From Actinomycetota bacterium (GTDB lineage: Bacteria > Actinomycetota > Actinomycetes > Streptosporangiales > Streptosporangiaceae): a stretch of DNA of 64,000 bases. This document shows, piece after piece, positions 1 to 8,165 of the stretch. Under the pieces are notes generated by a model. It was not told where the DNA came from. It saw nothing but the letters and a program-made list of their open reading frames with translations, and ran no database searches. The stretch's first letter is position 1; every line of letters starts with the position of its first letter. The translations under genes were made by a program, and so were the position numbers. The stretch lies in assembly GCA_003164955.1 (NCBI GenBank), contig PLRW01000321.1, positions 1-64,000 on the forward strand, read 5' to 3'.

Positions 1-54
1 GAGCGGGCGGCCCAGAGCGGGCGGCACGGGGCGGACGGCCCGGGGCGGACGGCC
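1..54. repeat. Four degenerate 14-bp tandem units
   Basis: Two units of the type gagcgggcggcccA/cacg (1-28) are followed by two units of cggggcggacggcc (27-54). They lie just downstream of the stop codon of the amidohydrolase gene, which is on the minus strand. No function is evident; this is GC-rich minisatellite-like sequence. Confidence 0.6.
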
Positions 55-74
55 CGGCCGGCCCGGAGGCGTCC

Positions 75-938
75 TTACGTGCCGGGGATCTTCAGGTTGT
101 AGACGCGGCAGGCGTTGCCGGCCAGCACCAGGCGCACGGTCTCCTCGTCCGGGCACAGCGTCGCCACGGCGCGGGCGTTCCCGGCGATGCCGGGCACACC
201 GGGCCAGTCGGTCGCGAAGATCATCCGGCGGGTCAGCCGCGGCCAGCTGTGCCGGGCGTAGTACTCGCGCAGGCGTGACGGTGGCAGGCCGGACAGCTCG
301 ATCCAGACCCGTTCGTTCGACAGGGCCATGAACGCGGCCGCGTCGTACCACCAGCCGCGCCCGCCGTGGGCCAGCACGACGTTGAGGCGGCGGAAGTCGC
401 GCAGTACGTCGTCGAGCACGACCGGGTCGGCGAAGGTGTTGGACGCGCCCGGGAACGTGCTCGTGCCGCAGTGCACGACAACCGGGATTCCGGCCGCCTG
501 GCAGATCTCATAGGCCGGGTACAGGGCGCGGTCGTTCGCGGCGGCGCGGGCGTGCACCGGGTGGATCTTGAGCGCGATGGCCCCGAGCCCGAGCTGGCGC
601 TGCAGTTCCTCGTCCACCGGGTAATGGACGTTCGGGTTGATGTTGGCCACGACCTTGATCCGGTCCGGGTTGTGCGCAGCCAGCGGGAGCAGGTCCTCCA
701 CGGGCTGGATTCCGGTGACGCGGGGACTGTACTCGGCCAGCACCAGCGCGACGTCCACGCCGTCCGCAGCCAGGTAGGCGCCGAACCGGGCCGGGTTCAC
801 GGTGCCGTCGGCATCGTAAAGCCGGCTGACCGCCTCGCCGCCGCCGAAGTCGCGGGCCCACTCCGCCCAGGCCAGCTTGACCGTGGAGCGCCGCGCCGGA
901 TGCAGGTGGGCGTCGACGAGCGGATAGCCGTCCAGCAT
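75..938 (-). CDS. Amidohydrolase family 2 protein (TIM-barrel metal-dependent hydrolase)
   Basis: This 287-aa protein has the layout of the amidohydrolase_2 family, which uses metal for hydrolysis or decarboxylation of small acids. The N-terminal metal ligands are visible as VDAHLHP (residues 8-14). Further family residues are KIHP and VVHCGTSTF in the middle, VLAHGGRGWW, and a late aspartate in FATDWPG. Length is normal for the family. The ATG is preceded by GGAG seven bases upstream. There is no obvious operon partner: the next gene on the same strand, a thioesterase, ends 90 bases upstream. The substrate cannot be told from the sequence. Confidence 0.85.
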   Translation of the reverse strand: MLDGYPLVDAHLHPARRSTVKLAWAEWARDFGGGEAVSRLYDADGTVNPARFGAYLAADGVDVALVLAEYSPRVTGIQPVEDLLPLAAHNPDRIKVVANINPNVHYPVDEELQRQLGLGAIALKIHPVHARAAANDRALYPAYEICQAAGIPVVVHCGTSTFPGASNTFADPVVLDDVLRDFRRLNVVLAHGGRGWWYDAAAFMALSNERVWIELSGLPPSRLREYYARHSWPRLTRRMIFATDWPGVPGIAGNARAVATLCPDEETVRLVLAGNACRVYNLKIPGT

Positions 939-1027
939 CAGCGGGCTCCAGTCCCGGTTCTAGCCTGCACGCGCCCGCCCTTCCGGTCGTCTGGCCTTCT
1001 GGTCGTCTGGCCTTCGGTCCACGAATA

Positions 1028-1465
1028 TCACGCCCCGGGCCGGTTTGGATTGGGCCGGTTGGCCAGGCGCACCCGCCCCTTCGCCACCAGCCGCCCCTGA
1101 TCGTCGGTGATGTCGACCTCCCACAGCTGGAGCGTCCGTCCCTGGCTGGCCGCGCGCGCGTCGACCTCGAGGCGCCCTTCTTTGACCGGGCGGACGAAAT
1201 CGGTGAGGTTGTCCACGCCGACGGCGAGCTGGCCGCTGTCCTGCACCGCGAGGAAGGCGCCGACGCTGGCCGCGGTCTCGATCGCGCCGGTGTACAGCGC
1301 GCCGTGCACAATGCCCATGGGCTGATGATGCTCCGGGCCGGCGTCGATGTGACCGCGGACACGGGTGCAGCCGCCGTCTTCACCGCCGGAATAGCCGTCG
1401 ATCACCAGGCCCAGCGCCCGCATGAGCGGGCTCAGGGGCATATCGGCAAAGTTAAGCTCAGGCAC
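1028..1465 (-). CDS. PaaI-type hotdog-fold thioesterase
   Basis: The 145-aa product resembles the PaaI/4HBT single-domain thioesterases that hydrolyse acyl- or aryl-CoA. The segment HHQPMGIVHGALYTGAIETAA is the usual active-site helix region of the family (G-x-VHGG-like, here VHGA), followed by a beta-strand-rich half ending in GRVRLANRP. The reading frame is open far upstream, but GTG at 1465 is chosen because GGGAGAAG lies about seven bases in front of it and because the hotdog fold begins directly afterwards. It is divergent from the HAD gene at 1595. The CoA substrate is unknown. Confidence 0.8.
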   Translation of the reverse strand: MPELNFADMPLSPLMRALGLVIDGYSGGEDGGCTRVRGHIDAGPEHHQPMGIVHGALYTGAIETAASVGAFLAVQDSGQLAVGVDNLTDFVRPVKEGRLEVDARAASQGRTLQLWEVDITDDQGRLVAKGRVRLANRPNPNRPGA

Positions 1466-1594
1466 TGACTTCTCCCACGTTCGACGTCGCGGCCCAGGGG
1501 GTCGCGGGGCACAGCGGCGTGCGCGCGGGCAGCTTAGCCGCTCACCCGCCTGGCCGCCCAGCCAAGGAACCAGCCACCGGGAAGGGGAGTACGG

Positions 1595-2248
1595 GTGATC
1601 GAGGCCGTGGTGTTCGACCTGGACGGGGTGCTCATCGACTCCGAACCGGTATGGGAGGAGGTGCGCCGGGATTTCGTGGCGTCCCATGGCGGTCGCTGGG
1701 CCCCGGACGCGCAGCGGCGGCTCATGGGGATGAGCACGCCGGAATGGGCCCGCTACCTGAGCGGAGAACTGGGGGCAGGCCTGGCTCCCGAGAAGGTGGC
1801 GGCCCAGGTCATCCAGGAGATGGCGGACCGTTACGCGCGCCGCCTCCCGCTCATGCCAGGCGCGGTCGAGGCCGTGCGCCGGATGGCCGTCCGCTGGCCG
1901 CTCGGGCTGGCCAGCTCCTCTCCCCCGGTCCTGATCGAGACCGTGCTGAAGGCCGCGGGGATCAAGTCGCTGTTCGTGACCGCGGTGTCCACCGAGGAGG
2001 TTGCGCACGGCAAGCCCGCGCCGGACGTATACCTGACGGTGGCCGGCCGCATGGGCATCCCGCCGGCGCGGGGCGCCGCGGTGGAGGATTCGAGCAACGG
2101 GCTGCGTTCGGCCGGGGCGGCGGGGCTGCAGGTGGTGGCCGTTCCGCATCCGCGCTACCCACCCGACCCCGACGCGCTGGCGGTCGCCCGCGCCGTCCTG
2201 CACGACCTCTCCGGGCTGACCCCCGACCTGGTGGCCGACCTGGGCTAG
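1595..2248 (+). CDS. HAD-superfamily hydrolase (beta-phosphoglucomutase/phosphatase-like)
   Basis: This 217-aa protein carries HAD motif I as FDLDGVLIDSEP (residues 6-17, with the two catalytic aspartates), motif II as ASSSP, motif III lysine in GKPAPDVYL, and motif IV as VEDSSNG. The order and the helical cap between motif I and II match subfamily IA phosphatases of the beta-phosphoglucomutase/CbbY type. GTG at 1595 is supported by GGGGAG about seven bases upstream. It is monocistronic: the next gene is convergent and ends 33 bases downstream. The phosphorylated substrate is not predictable. Confidence 0.85.
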   Translation: MIEAVVFDLDGVLIDSEPVWEEVRRDFVASHGGRWAPDAQRRLMGMSTPEWARYLSGELGAGLAPEKVAAQVIQEMADRYARRLPLMPGAVEAVRRMAVRWPLGLASSSPPVLIETVLKAAGIKSLFVTAVSTEEVAHGKPAPDVYLTVAGRMGIPPARGAAVEDSSNGLRSAGAAGLQVVAVPHPRYPPDPDALAVARAVLHDLSGLTPDLVADLG

Positions 2249-2281
2249 CGCCGAGGGCCCGACCCGTCCCGCGGGGGCGGG

Positions 2282-2590
2282 TTAGGCGTCGACGTCCTCG
2301 ACGAGCATGCGGGAGCCGGGCGGGGCGATCTTCTCGTAGTCGGCCGCCGCGGCCTGCGCCTCCTGGGTGGCGAGCGCATGGTCCAGGGCCGCCCGGTCCG
2401 CGAAGTACAGCGAGGCGGTCCGGTAGAAGATGGCCTCGCCGCCGTCGGCTTCGGCGATGAAACGGCCGCTCTCGGCGCGCTGCAGCCCCGGGATCCTGCG
2501 GACCATCGGCATGTGCGTTCCGGCGTAATGGTGCTCGAACACGTCCGGGTCGTCGGGCTGAGTGTAGAGGACCACGAGTTTTACGGTCAT
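2282..2590 (-). CDS. EthD-domain protein
   Basis: A 102-aa protein of the EthD (dimeric alpha/beta-barrel) type. Visible features are the N-terminal strand VKLVVLYTQPDD, the HYAGTHMPMVRRIPGL segment with the family's H-x3-H-x-P pattern, and a C-terminal helix pair. EthD proteins occur as small accessory or reductase-like proteins; the actual reaction is often unknown. No Shine-Dalgarno sequence is evident before the ATG. The gene faces the HAD gene tail to tail. Confidence 0.75.
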   Translation of the reverse strand: MTVKLVVLYTQPDDPDVFEHHYAGTHMPMVRRIPGLQRAESGRFIAEADGGEAIFYRTASLYFADRAALDHALATQEAQAAAADYEKIAPPGSRMLVEDVDA

Positions 2591-2678
2591 GCCGGGGAGG
2601 TTACGCTGGCCGCTCCCGGGCCGCCAGTCCCCGGCTCATTTCGGTCTCACCGCAGCTTATCCGGCTTACTGTGACTCC

Positions 2679-3659
2679 TCAGGAGACGGCTTTGGGGCGC
2701 GGGTGACGAGCCTGGCGGACGGCCGTTTCCAGTTCGTCGCGGGTCAGCTTCGACCGGCCGGGGATGCCCAGCTCCGCGGCCCGAGCGGCCAGCTGGCTCT
2801 TGGTCATCGCGGACAGGTCCTCATCCTGGGGGCCCTCATCGGCTTGGCCGCGCGAGCGCCCGGCACTTACGCGGCCCCGCCCGCGCGCCTCCTCCACGCT
2901 GCGGCGCAGCGTCTCGGTGAGGTCGACCACCTTCGACGGCGGCGGCGCCGGGGCCGCCGCCTCGATCGTCTCGCCGGCCCGTTTGCTCTCGATCAGTTCC
3001 TCGACGCGCTCGCGGTAGGTGTCCACGTAACGGCCCGGATCCCAGTCGGTGGTCATCGACTCGATGAGCTGGCGCGCGATGGTGAGCTCCCGGGGGCGGG
3101 CCGGCTGGCCGGACGGCTCGTAGCCGGTCGCCTCGATCGGGTCGCGGATCTCGTCCGCGAAGTACATGGTCTCCAGGGCCAGGACCTCCCGCTGCGGCCG
3201 GACCGCGACGAGGTACTCCTTGCTGCGCATCACGAACGTGGCAATACCGGCCCGGTTGGTCTCGGTCATCGCCCGGTAGAGCAGCTCGTAGGAACGGTCG
3301 GCGCCGTCACCCCTCGGCGCCAGATAGTAGGTGCGCTGGAAATTGATCGGATCAACCTCGGCCAGATCGACGAAATCGGTGATGTCGATGGTGCGGGTCC
3401 GGCCCGGCTCGACGGACTCCAGTTCGTCGTCGGTGAGCAGCACATAGGTGTCGTCATCGACCTCGCGGCCCTTGACGATGTCCCGGTAGTTGACCTCTTC
3501 CCCGGTCCGCTCGTTCACCCGCTTGTACCGGATGCGGTCACTCGTGCCCTTCTGGAACTGGTTGAAGTGCACGGTCCGATCCTCCGTGGCCGCATACAGG
3601 CCGACCGGAATGTTGACCAGCCCAAAGGCCAGTGCGCCGGTCCAGATCGAGCGTGCCAT
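2679..3659 (-). CDS. ku: Non-homologous end-joining protein Ku
   Basis: The 326-aa product is a bacterial Ku, the ring-shaped homodimer that binds double-strand DNA ends and recruits LigD. It starts with the typical MARSIWTGALAFGLVNIPVG and contains FNQFQKGTSDRIRYKRVN, YRDIVKG, YYLAPRG and the ELIESM segment of the core. The C-terminal extension (about residues 280-320, MTKSQLAARAAELGIPGRSK) looks like a SAP/Rho-N-type DNA-binding helix pair joined by a basic linker. GGAGG stands seven bases before the ATG. The matching polymerase and ligase genes are about 9 kb away at 12.7-14.7 kb, so the NHEJ genes are split. Confidence 0.95.
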   Translation of the reverse strand: MARSIWTGALAFGLVNIPVGLYAATEDRTVHFNQFQKGTSDRIRYKRVNERTGEEVNYRDIVKGREVDDDTYVLLTDDELESVEPGRTRTIDITDFVDLAEVDPINFQRTYYLAPRGDGADRSYELLYRAMTETNRAGIATFVMRSKEYLVAVRPQREVLALETMYFADEIRDPIEATGYEPSGQPARPRELTIARQLIESMTTDWDPGRYVDTYRERVEELIESKRAGETIEAAAPAPPPSKVVDLTETLRRSVEEARGRGRVSAGRSRGQADEGPQDEDLSAMTKSQLAARAAELGIPGRSKLTRDELETAVRQARHPRPKAVS

Positions 3660-3744
3660 CAGACCTCCTGCGAACGGTACGCACCCCCGCGGCTTACCGG
3701 AGCATGTACCCGTTCCGCAGCCTCATGATCATGATCCGGCCTGC

Positions 3745-4254
3745 TCACGGCGCCGAACCGGTGACCGACTCCGGCTGGCGGGCGGCGACCGGGATCCGCT
3801 GGGCGCGGGCCTGCACGATCAGCCGCTGCACGGTGTAGGTGACCGCGAGGTACAGCAGGATGGATGCCCCGGCCACGCCGCCGTCCGGGGCGTGCGGGTC
3901 GATCAGGTAGTCGAGGCCGAAGTGCGCGGCGAGGCTGACCACCCACAGCGCCCCGGTCAGCCAGGTGCCCCGGCGCCAGGGCTGGCCGTCCTGTATCCAC
4001 AGGTGCACCGTGGCGGCCCGGGCCGCGCCGAGCACCGCCGCCAGGATCAGGCTGCCGACCAGGGCAGCGATCGCAGTGGCACCGAGGTGATGGTTCTTCT
4101 GCAGGTAGTTGGTGAGCTCGATCAGGCCGATAATCCCGAGGATCAGCGGGATGCGGAAGTTCGCGTTCACCGGCTGGGCGCGCATCTGCCGGACCACCAG
4201 CAAGGCAGCGACGGCCACGCCCACCACGATGGAAACGAGCGTCGTTGATGTCAT
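3745..4254 (-). CDS. Multi-pass membrane protein of unknown function
   Basis: About 169 aa with four to five hydrophobic segments: residues 5-20, 35-50, 60-85, 100-115 and 125-145. The composition and layout suggest a small integral membrane protein of the DUF1453/CcdC-like group, which is a guess. The ATG at 4254 is chosen over two GTG codons just upstream; all are possible. It lies downstream of the divergent region of the cyclase-domain gene and just upstream of ku on the same strand, but a 85-base gap argues against tight coupling. Confidence 0.6.
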   Translation of the reverse strand: MTSTTLVSIVVGVAVAALLVVRQMRAQPVNANFRIPLILGIIGLIELTNYLQKNHHLGATAIAALVGSLILAAVLGAARAATVHLWIQDGQPWRRGTWLTGALWVVSLAAHFGLDYLIDPHAPDGGVAGASILLYLAVTYTVQRLIVQARAQRIPVAARQPESVTGSAP

Positions 4255-4378
4255 AACCACCACGCTAAGCCGTACCGGGGCGCGGTTCTACGTGCCGCTT
4301 ATCCACGGCTCTCCATGACGAATGTCATGCCATCGGCGGCGCCTCGTTGCTGATTACATTGACGCAGTTCAGGGGGCG

Positions 4379-5038
4379 CTACGCCGCCCGGGGCCGTCGC
4401 GCGGGCACGGCTCCGGCCATCGCCCGTTCCGCAGCGACGGGGCCGGGGACATGGATCCAGCCGGTACGCCGGCGTCCGGCCACCGTGACGCGCAGGACCG
4501 GCTGGTAGGACTCCCGGGGAATGCCCTCGTAGTCCTGGCTGACGATCGACCAGTAGATAACGTCGGAGACCGCCAGGACCAGCGGGCCGGGCCCGCGGCT
4601 CAGGCTCTCCTTCAGCCGGGGAGCGTCCAGCAACCGGAACGCGACGTCCAGGGCTTCCCCGAAGTAGCCCTTGCCGTCGAAGTGAACCTCGCCCGCGTGC
4701 ACGACGGCCCGGAGCCGGAGCTGGCGCTGGCAGCGCTCCGGTTCGGGCAGTCCCTTGTTGCGATCGGTGAGAAGCCGCTGCAGCACCGGGACAAGCGGAT
4801 GGAGCAGCCGGGTCTTCGGCACGTCGTCGACCGGGTGGACAAGCACCAGGATGCCATCGCCGCGATCGGTGAACGGGTCGCAATGTACGGACTGGATACC
4901 GGCGACCCCCATCGACGACTCCAGCACGCTGTAGACCTCTTGGCGCAGTTCCTCCTTGATCGGATTCGTGCGCAGGGACGACGTGGACTTCTCGATGTCC
5001 ACGGCAAGAATGCTCCGGTGTACTGGGACGCTGTGCAT
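4379..5038 (-). CDS. Class III cyclase-like domain protein
   Basis: The 219-aa product begins after GGAGGAG placed five bases before the ATG at 5038, which fixes the start although the frame is open 22 codons further. ILAVDIEKSTS near the N-terminus matches the metal-binding start of adenylate/guanylate cyclase catalytic domains; DRGDGILVLV and LRAVVHAGEVHFDGKGYFG fit the following core strands. The alignment is partial, and the protein is probably a cyclase-fold regulator; catalytic activity is not demonstrated by the residues I can see. It is transcribed divergently from an XRE-family regulator (5228), with a palindrome in between. Confidence 0.65.
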   Translation of the reverse strand: MHSVPVHRSILAVDIEKSTSSLRTNPIKEELRQEVYSVLESSMGVAGIQSVHCDPFTDRGDGILVLVHPVDDVPKTRLLHPLVPVLQRLLTDRNKGLPEPERCQRQLRLRAVVHAGEVHFDGKGYFGEALDVAFRLLDAPRLKESLSRGPGPLVLAVSDVIYWSIVSQDYEGIPRESYQPVLRVTVAGRRRTGWIHVPGPVAAERAMAGAVPARRPRAA

Positions 5039-5171
5039 AACTCCTCCACCCCGAGCGGGACTCCCCCGTGCCCTCAGTGTCGGCGTACAGTAGTTCTGGT
5101 GCAAGTTGCATCGGGAGCTGCGACAGATATTCTTATGAATCCTCCGGTGTACCTATCTATGGCAGGTCCGC

Positions 5172-5184
5172 CAGGATTATCCTG
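5172..5184. promoter_or_regulatory. Palindrome in divergent promoter region
   Basis: CAGGATTATCCTG is a perfect 13-bp palindrome (six-base arms around one T) between the divergent cyclase-domain gene and the XRE gene. Its position about 44 bases before the XRE start suggests an operator for the XRE protein itself. This is inference from symmetry and location only. Confidence 0.35.
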
Positions 5185-5227
5185 ATGACAGAATGGGAAT
5201 GTTTACCCCTATGGCCCTCCGGGGAGC

Positions 5228-6109
5228 GTGACGCCGGTGCCCGAGCCATCCAGCCCCACCGTGCGCCGCCGCAGGCTTGCCGCAGAGCTGCGCAGGCTCC
5301 GGGAACGCACTGGCCTCATCGGCGAACAGGTCGCAGAGCGAATGGGCTGGTCGACGTCCAAGGTTTCGCGGATTGAAAACGCCCACACGGCGCCGCGCCC
5401 GGCAGAAATCAAGGAACTCCTGCTGCTCTACGGCATCGACGGGAAGCACTCCGAAGAGCTCGTAGCCCTGGCCCGGGAGGCCAACCGAAAGGGCTGGTGG
5501 GAGGGATACTCCGGTGCGCTCCCCGACGACCATACGGAATACATCGGCCTAGAGGCCGAGGCCACCTCATCGTGGCAATGGGGTCCGGAGTTCGTCATCG
5601 GCCTGATGATGACCGAGGAATACACGCGCCAGGTGATCCGTGACAACACACGGTCGATCGCACCTGTACCTCCGGGCGAGATCGAGCGCCGGATCGAAGC
5701 GCGCATGATCCGCCAGCAGATCCTGAAGCGCGACCCTCCGTTTGAGCTAAAGGTTGCCCTGGACGAGTCGGTGCTGCGGAGGAGAGTCGGCAGCAATGCC
5801 ACTATGCGCGCCCAGCTGGACCGGCTGCTTGAGCTGTCCGAATACGACAACATTCAGCTGCGTATGCTGCCGCTCGATGCGCCGCATCCCATCATCACAG
5901 GCGCCTTCAATCTTCTTCAATTTGGGCAGGCACACGACGTGAGCTTGCGCGACGTCGTTTATGTCGAGCACCTGACCGGCAGCTTGTATTTTGAGGAAGA
6001 GAGAGAAACGTACCAATATCATCTTGCCTTTGGGCGATTGTCTGATCTCTCTGCTATGCCCGAAGAATCGCGAAATATCCTTATCAAGGCCAGGGATGAC
6101 TGGAAGTAA
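5228..6109 (+). CDS. XRE-family regulator with DUF5753 domain
   Basis: A 293-aa protein with a Cro/C1-type helix-turn-helix in residues 12-65 (EQVAERMGWSTSKVSRIEN is the recognition unit) followed by a long DUF5753 region (about 100-285) with the family segments RQQILKRDPPF and HPIITGAFNLLQF. Such proteins are abundant in actinomycetes and are usually encoded beside a DUF397 protein, as here (6398). GTG at 5228 follows GGGGAGC. The last third of the gene is less GC-rich than its neighbours, which could point to relatively recent transfer. Confidence 0.9.
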   Translation: MTPVPEPSSPTVRRRRLAAELRRLRERTGLIGEQVAERMGWSTSKVSRIENAHTAPRPAEIKELLLLYGIDGKHSEELVALAREANRKGWWEGYSGALPDDHTEYIGLEAEATSSWQWGPEFVIGLMMTEEYTRQVIRDNTRSIAPVPPGEIERRIEARMIRQQILKRDPPFELKVALDESVLRRRVGSNATMRAQLDRLLELSEYDNIQLRMLPLDAPHPIITGAFNLLQFGQAHDVSLRDVVYVEHLTGSLYFEEERETYQYHLAFGRLSDLSAMPEESRNILIKARDDWK

Positions 6110-6159
6110 AGAGGCAGGTCACGCCCGCTTGCCCGGCCAGCCAAGCGATGCAGCACCCT

Positions 6160-6227
6160 CGTTATCATAACGTAACCACACCGATTAGAGTACGACACCG
6201 CACGCGGAGTCAAGGTACGGTACCGTA
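6160..6227. promoter_or_regulatory. Two palindromes between XRE and DUF397 genes
   Basis: CGTTATCATAACG (6160-6172) and TACGGTACCGTA (6216-6227) are perfect palindromes in an AT-richer 288-base gap before the DUF397 gene. They could be operators for the upstream XRE protein or small hairpins. AT-rich sequence with repeated ATATAC follows at about 6293-6310 and may hold the DUF397 promoter. Confidence 0.35.
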
Positions 6228-6397
6228 ACCTCAGCATTGACCCGCAGGACGAGCTGTGCCTTATCATTGGCGGCCGCTCGTTCTCTCAGCTTGCATATAC
6301 ACGATATACCCTGTCGTCAATTTATGTACGGCCAGCGCCTTAGCTCGAGAGAGCACTATGCGGGACCACAGCGCTCTCTCGGAATAAGAGGTGTTTT

Positions 6398-6604
6398 ATG
6401 CGTCCCACCGGTCCGCTCGGTGCTAGCTGGCGGAGAAGTTCCCGCTGCGCCCATGGCGACTGTATCGAGGTGGCGTCACAAGAGTCCCGGGTCGCTGTCC
6501 GGGACAGCAAGGACAATGCCAGCGGACCGAACCTGGTCTTCGCTCCCACGCAATGGCGCTCTTTCATCAAGGGCGTCAAGAACGGAAACCGGGCGGACGG
6601 GTAA
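6398..6604 (+). CDS. DUF397 domain protein
   Basis: A 68-aa protein that is essentially one DUF397 domain: ASWRRSSRCAHGDCIEVA, VAVRDSKD and FAPTQWRSFIKGVK are the three conserved blocks. DUF397 proteins are the small partners of XRE-DUF5753 regulators in actinomycetes, where the pair behaves in a toxin-antitoxin-like or developmental switch manner in the characterised cases. The start follows AAGAGGTG. The pair here is in the usual order, regulator first, with a longer gap than typical. Confidence 0.88.
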   Translation: MRPTGPLGASWRRSSRCAHGDCIEVASQESRVAVRDSKDNASGPNLVFAPTQWRSFIKGVKNGNRADG

Positions 6605-6852
6605 CGCATCCCTGGCACCAGCCGACCTCCGCACCGTAGCTCCGGTGGGGAGGCCGGCTGCTTTATGAGCGGGGAGTGCCTGCTGCGGCGTCCTCGACAC
6701 TGGGGTAGACGGGAATGAGCTGGTCGGCACCGACGAGGCTGAGTACCCGTGCCACTGTGGACACCCGGAGCTGATCCACGCCCCTCTTGTACCACTTCTG
6801 CGCGGCTTCGCGGAACCGCAAGCCCGCACAGGACCTGACGGGCAGGCTGCGA

Positions 6853-8133
6853 TCAGGGGTGCTTGGCGGCTGCGGCTTCGAGGGCGGCGGAGGATAGCCA
6901 GCCGTCGTGGGACCAGACGATCTTGCCGGACGATGAGGTCAGCACGAACCACGGCTGGTCCTGCACGCCGTATCCGTCCGCGACACGGCCGGCCGTATCC
7001 AGGCCGACCTGGTAGGCGAGCGGCTGTTTCAGGCCCTGGAGGTACGTGCGCGCCGCGTTCGGCGTGGGCTCGGTGACCGCCTCGTCCACGGCCGTGAGCT
7101 TGGGCAGGTGCTGGCGGCCGGCCGCCTGGACGTAGGAGTTGAGGCCGGTCAGCTTCTCGCTCAGGTCGGAGGTCTCCGACAGCCAGGTCGCGAAGAACAC
7201 CACCAGGTGCGGCTGGCCCGGGCCGAGGGTCACCTGGCCGCCGTCCGGCGAGGACGCGGACTCCGCGGCGGGCATCCGGACCGTCTGCGCGGGCGTCTGG
7301 CCGGAGATGTAGGCCAGTGACTGGCTGTGGGCCAGCACCGGGTGCCCCGGCAGGAGCCCGGCGACCTCCTGCGCGACGACCTGGGCGGACTGGGTGATGC
7401 CGGAATAGGCCATCGTGGTCAGGTAGACCTTCTGCTCCCGGCCCCGGGCGTCGATCACGTACAGGGCCGGGGTGTGGTCGACCTGGCCGGAATCAATCCT
7501 GGCGTAGATGTTGAACGCCTTCCAGCTCGCCTGGAGCTGGGCCAGCGACCCGGTGAGGAAGTCCCAGCGGTTCACCATGTTGTGGGCCAGCGAGTACCCC
7601 ATCACGTCGGGCACCGTGATCGCGTCCGGGTTGGCGTTGATGCCGAGCAACTGCACGTGATCGCCGGCCGCGCCGAGCATCTGCTTGGCCTCGAGCATGG
7701 CCAGCGTGGTGAGCGGGCAGATCGTCGTGCATTCCGAATCGACGAACCCGATGAGCAGGACCTTGCCGCGGAACTGGCCCAGCGACATGGGCTGACCGAA
7801 CTGGTTCTCCAGCCGGACGTCCGGCAGCGGCTGGCCGCCGAGCGGGGTGCCGAGATCCAGGTTCGGGTTAGCGGCGGCCGCGCCGGATTGCGCTGACGCC
7901 GCCGAACCGGAGCTCGCACTGCCCTGACTGCCGGCACTGCCCTGACGGCCTGCACTGCCCTGACTGCCGGCACTGCCCTGACTGCCGGCGCAGCCCGCCA
8001 GCACCGGCGCCAGCAGCACCCCGGCGATGACCGCGCCGGCCAGTACGCGGACCAGGCCGCGGGCACGTACGCGGGCCAGGACGGCGGGCAGGCGGGGCCG
8101 CGATCTTCTCGGGGACGGACCGGCCGCGGTCAT
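6853..8133 (-). CDS. SCO1/SenC-type lipoprotein with thioredoxin-like C-terminal half
   Basis: The 426-aa protein has a basic start, a hydrophobic segment and a lipobox LAGC with Cys48, so it is likely an extracytoplasmic lipoprotein. Then comes a low-complexity linker of repeated GSQGSA/GRQGSA units (about 49-75). Residues 95-245 match SCO1/SenC copper-chaperone folds, with the CxxxC motif in SECTTICPL. Residues 290-425 look like a second thioredoxin-fold domain (VVFFATW then SETS), but the CxxC expected in TlpA is absent. It follows the NADH dehydrogenase gene on the same strand after 32 bases, suggesting a role near the respiratory chain. Confidence 0.82.
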   Translation of the reverse strand: MTAAGPSPRRSRPRLPAVLARVRARGLVRVLAGAVIAGVLLAPVLAGCAGSQGSAGSQGSAGRQGSAGSQGSASSGSAASAQSGAAAANPNLDLGTPLGGQPLPDVRLENQFGQPMSLGQFRGKVLLIGFVDSECTTICPLTTLAMLEAKQMLGAAGDHVQLLGINANPDAITVPDVMGYSLAHNMVNRWDFLTGSLAQLQASWKAFNIYARIDSGQVDHTPALYVIDARGREQKVYLTTMAYSGITQSAQVVAQEVAGLLPGHPVLAHSQSLAYISGQTPAQTVRMPAAESASSPDGGQVTLGPGQPHLVVFFATWLSETSDLSEKLTGLNSYVQAAGRQHLPKLTAVDEAVTEPTPNAARTYLQGLKQPLAYQVGLDTAGRVADGYGVQDQPWFVLTSSSGKIVWSHDGWLSSAALEAAAAKHP

Positions 8134-8165
8134 GCGATGAGGCTACTACGTCGTGTCGTCCGGGA

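Noticed and set aside
2249..2281. Terminator between the HAD and EthD genes
   Set aside because: ACCCGTCCC/GGGGCGGGT pair with a mismatch and only three bases of loop; too weak to list as a feature.
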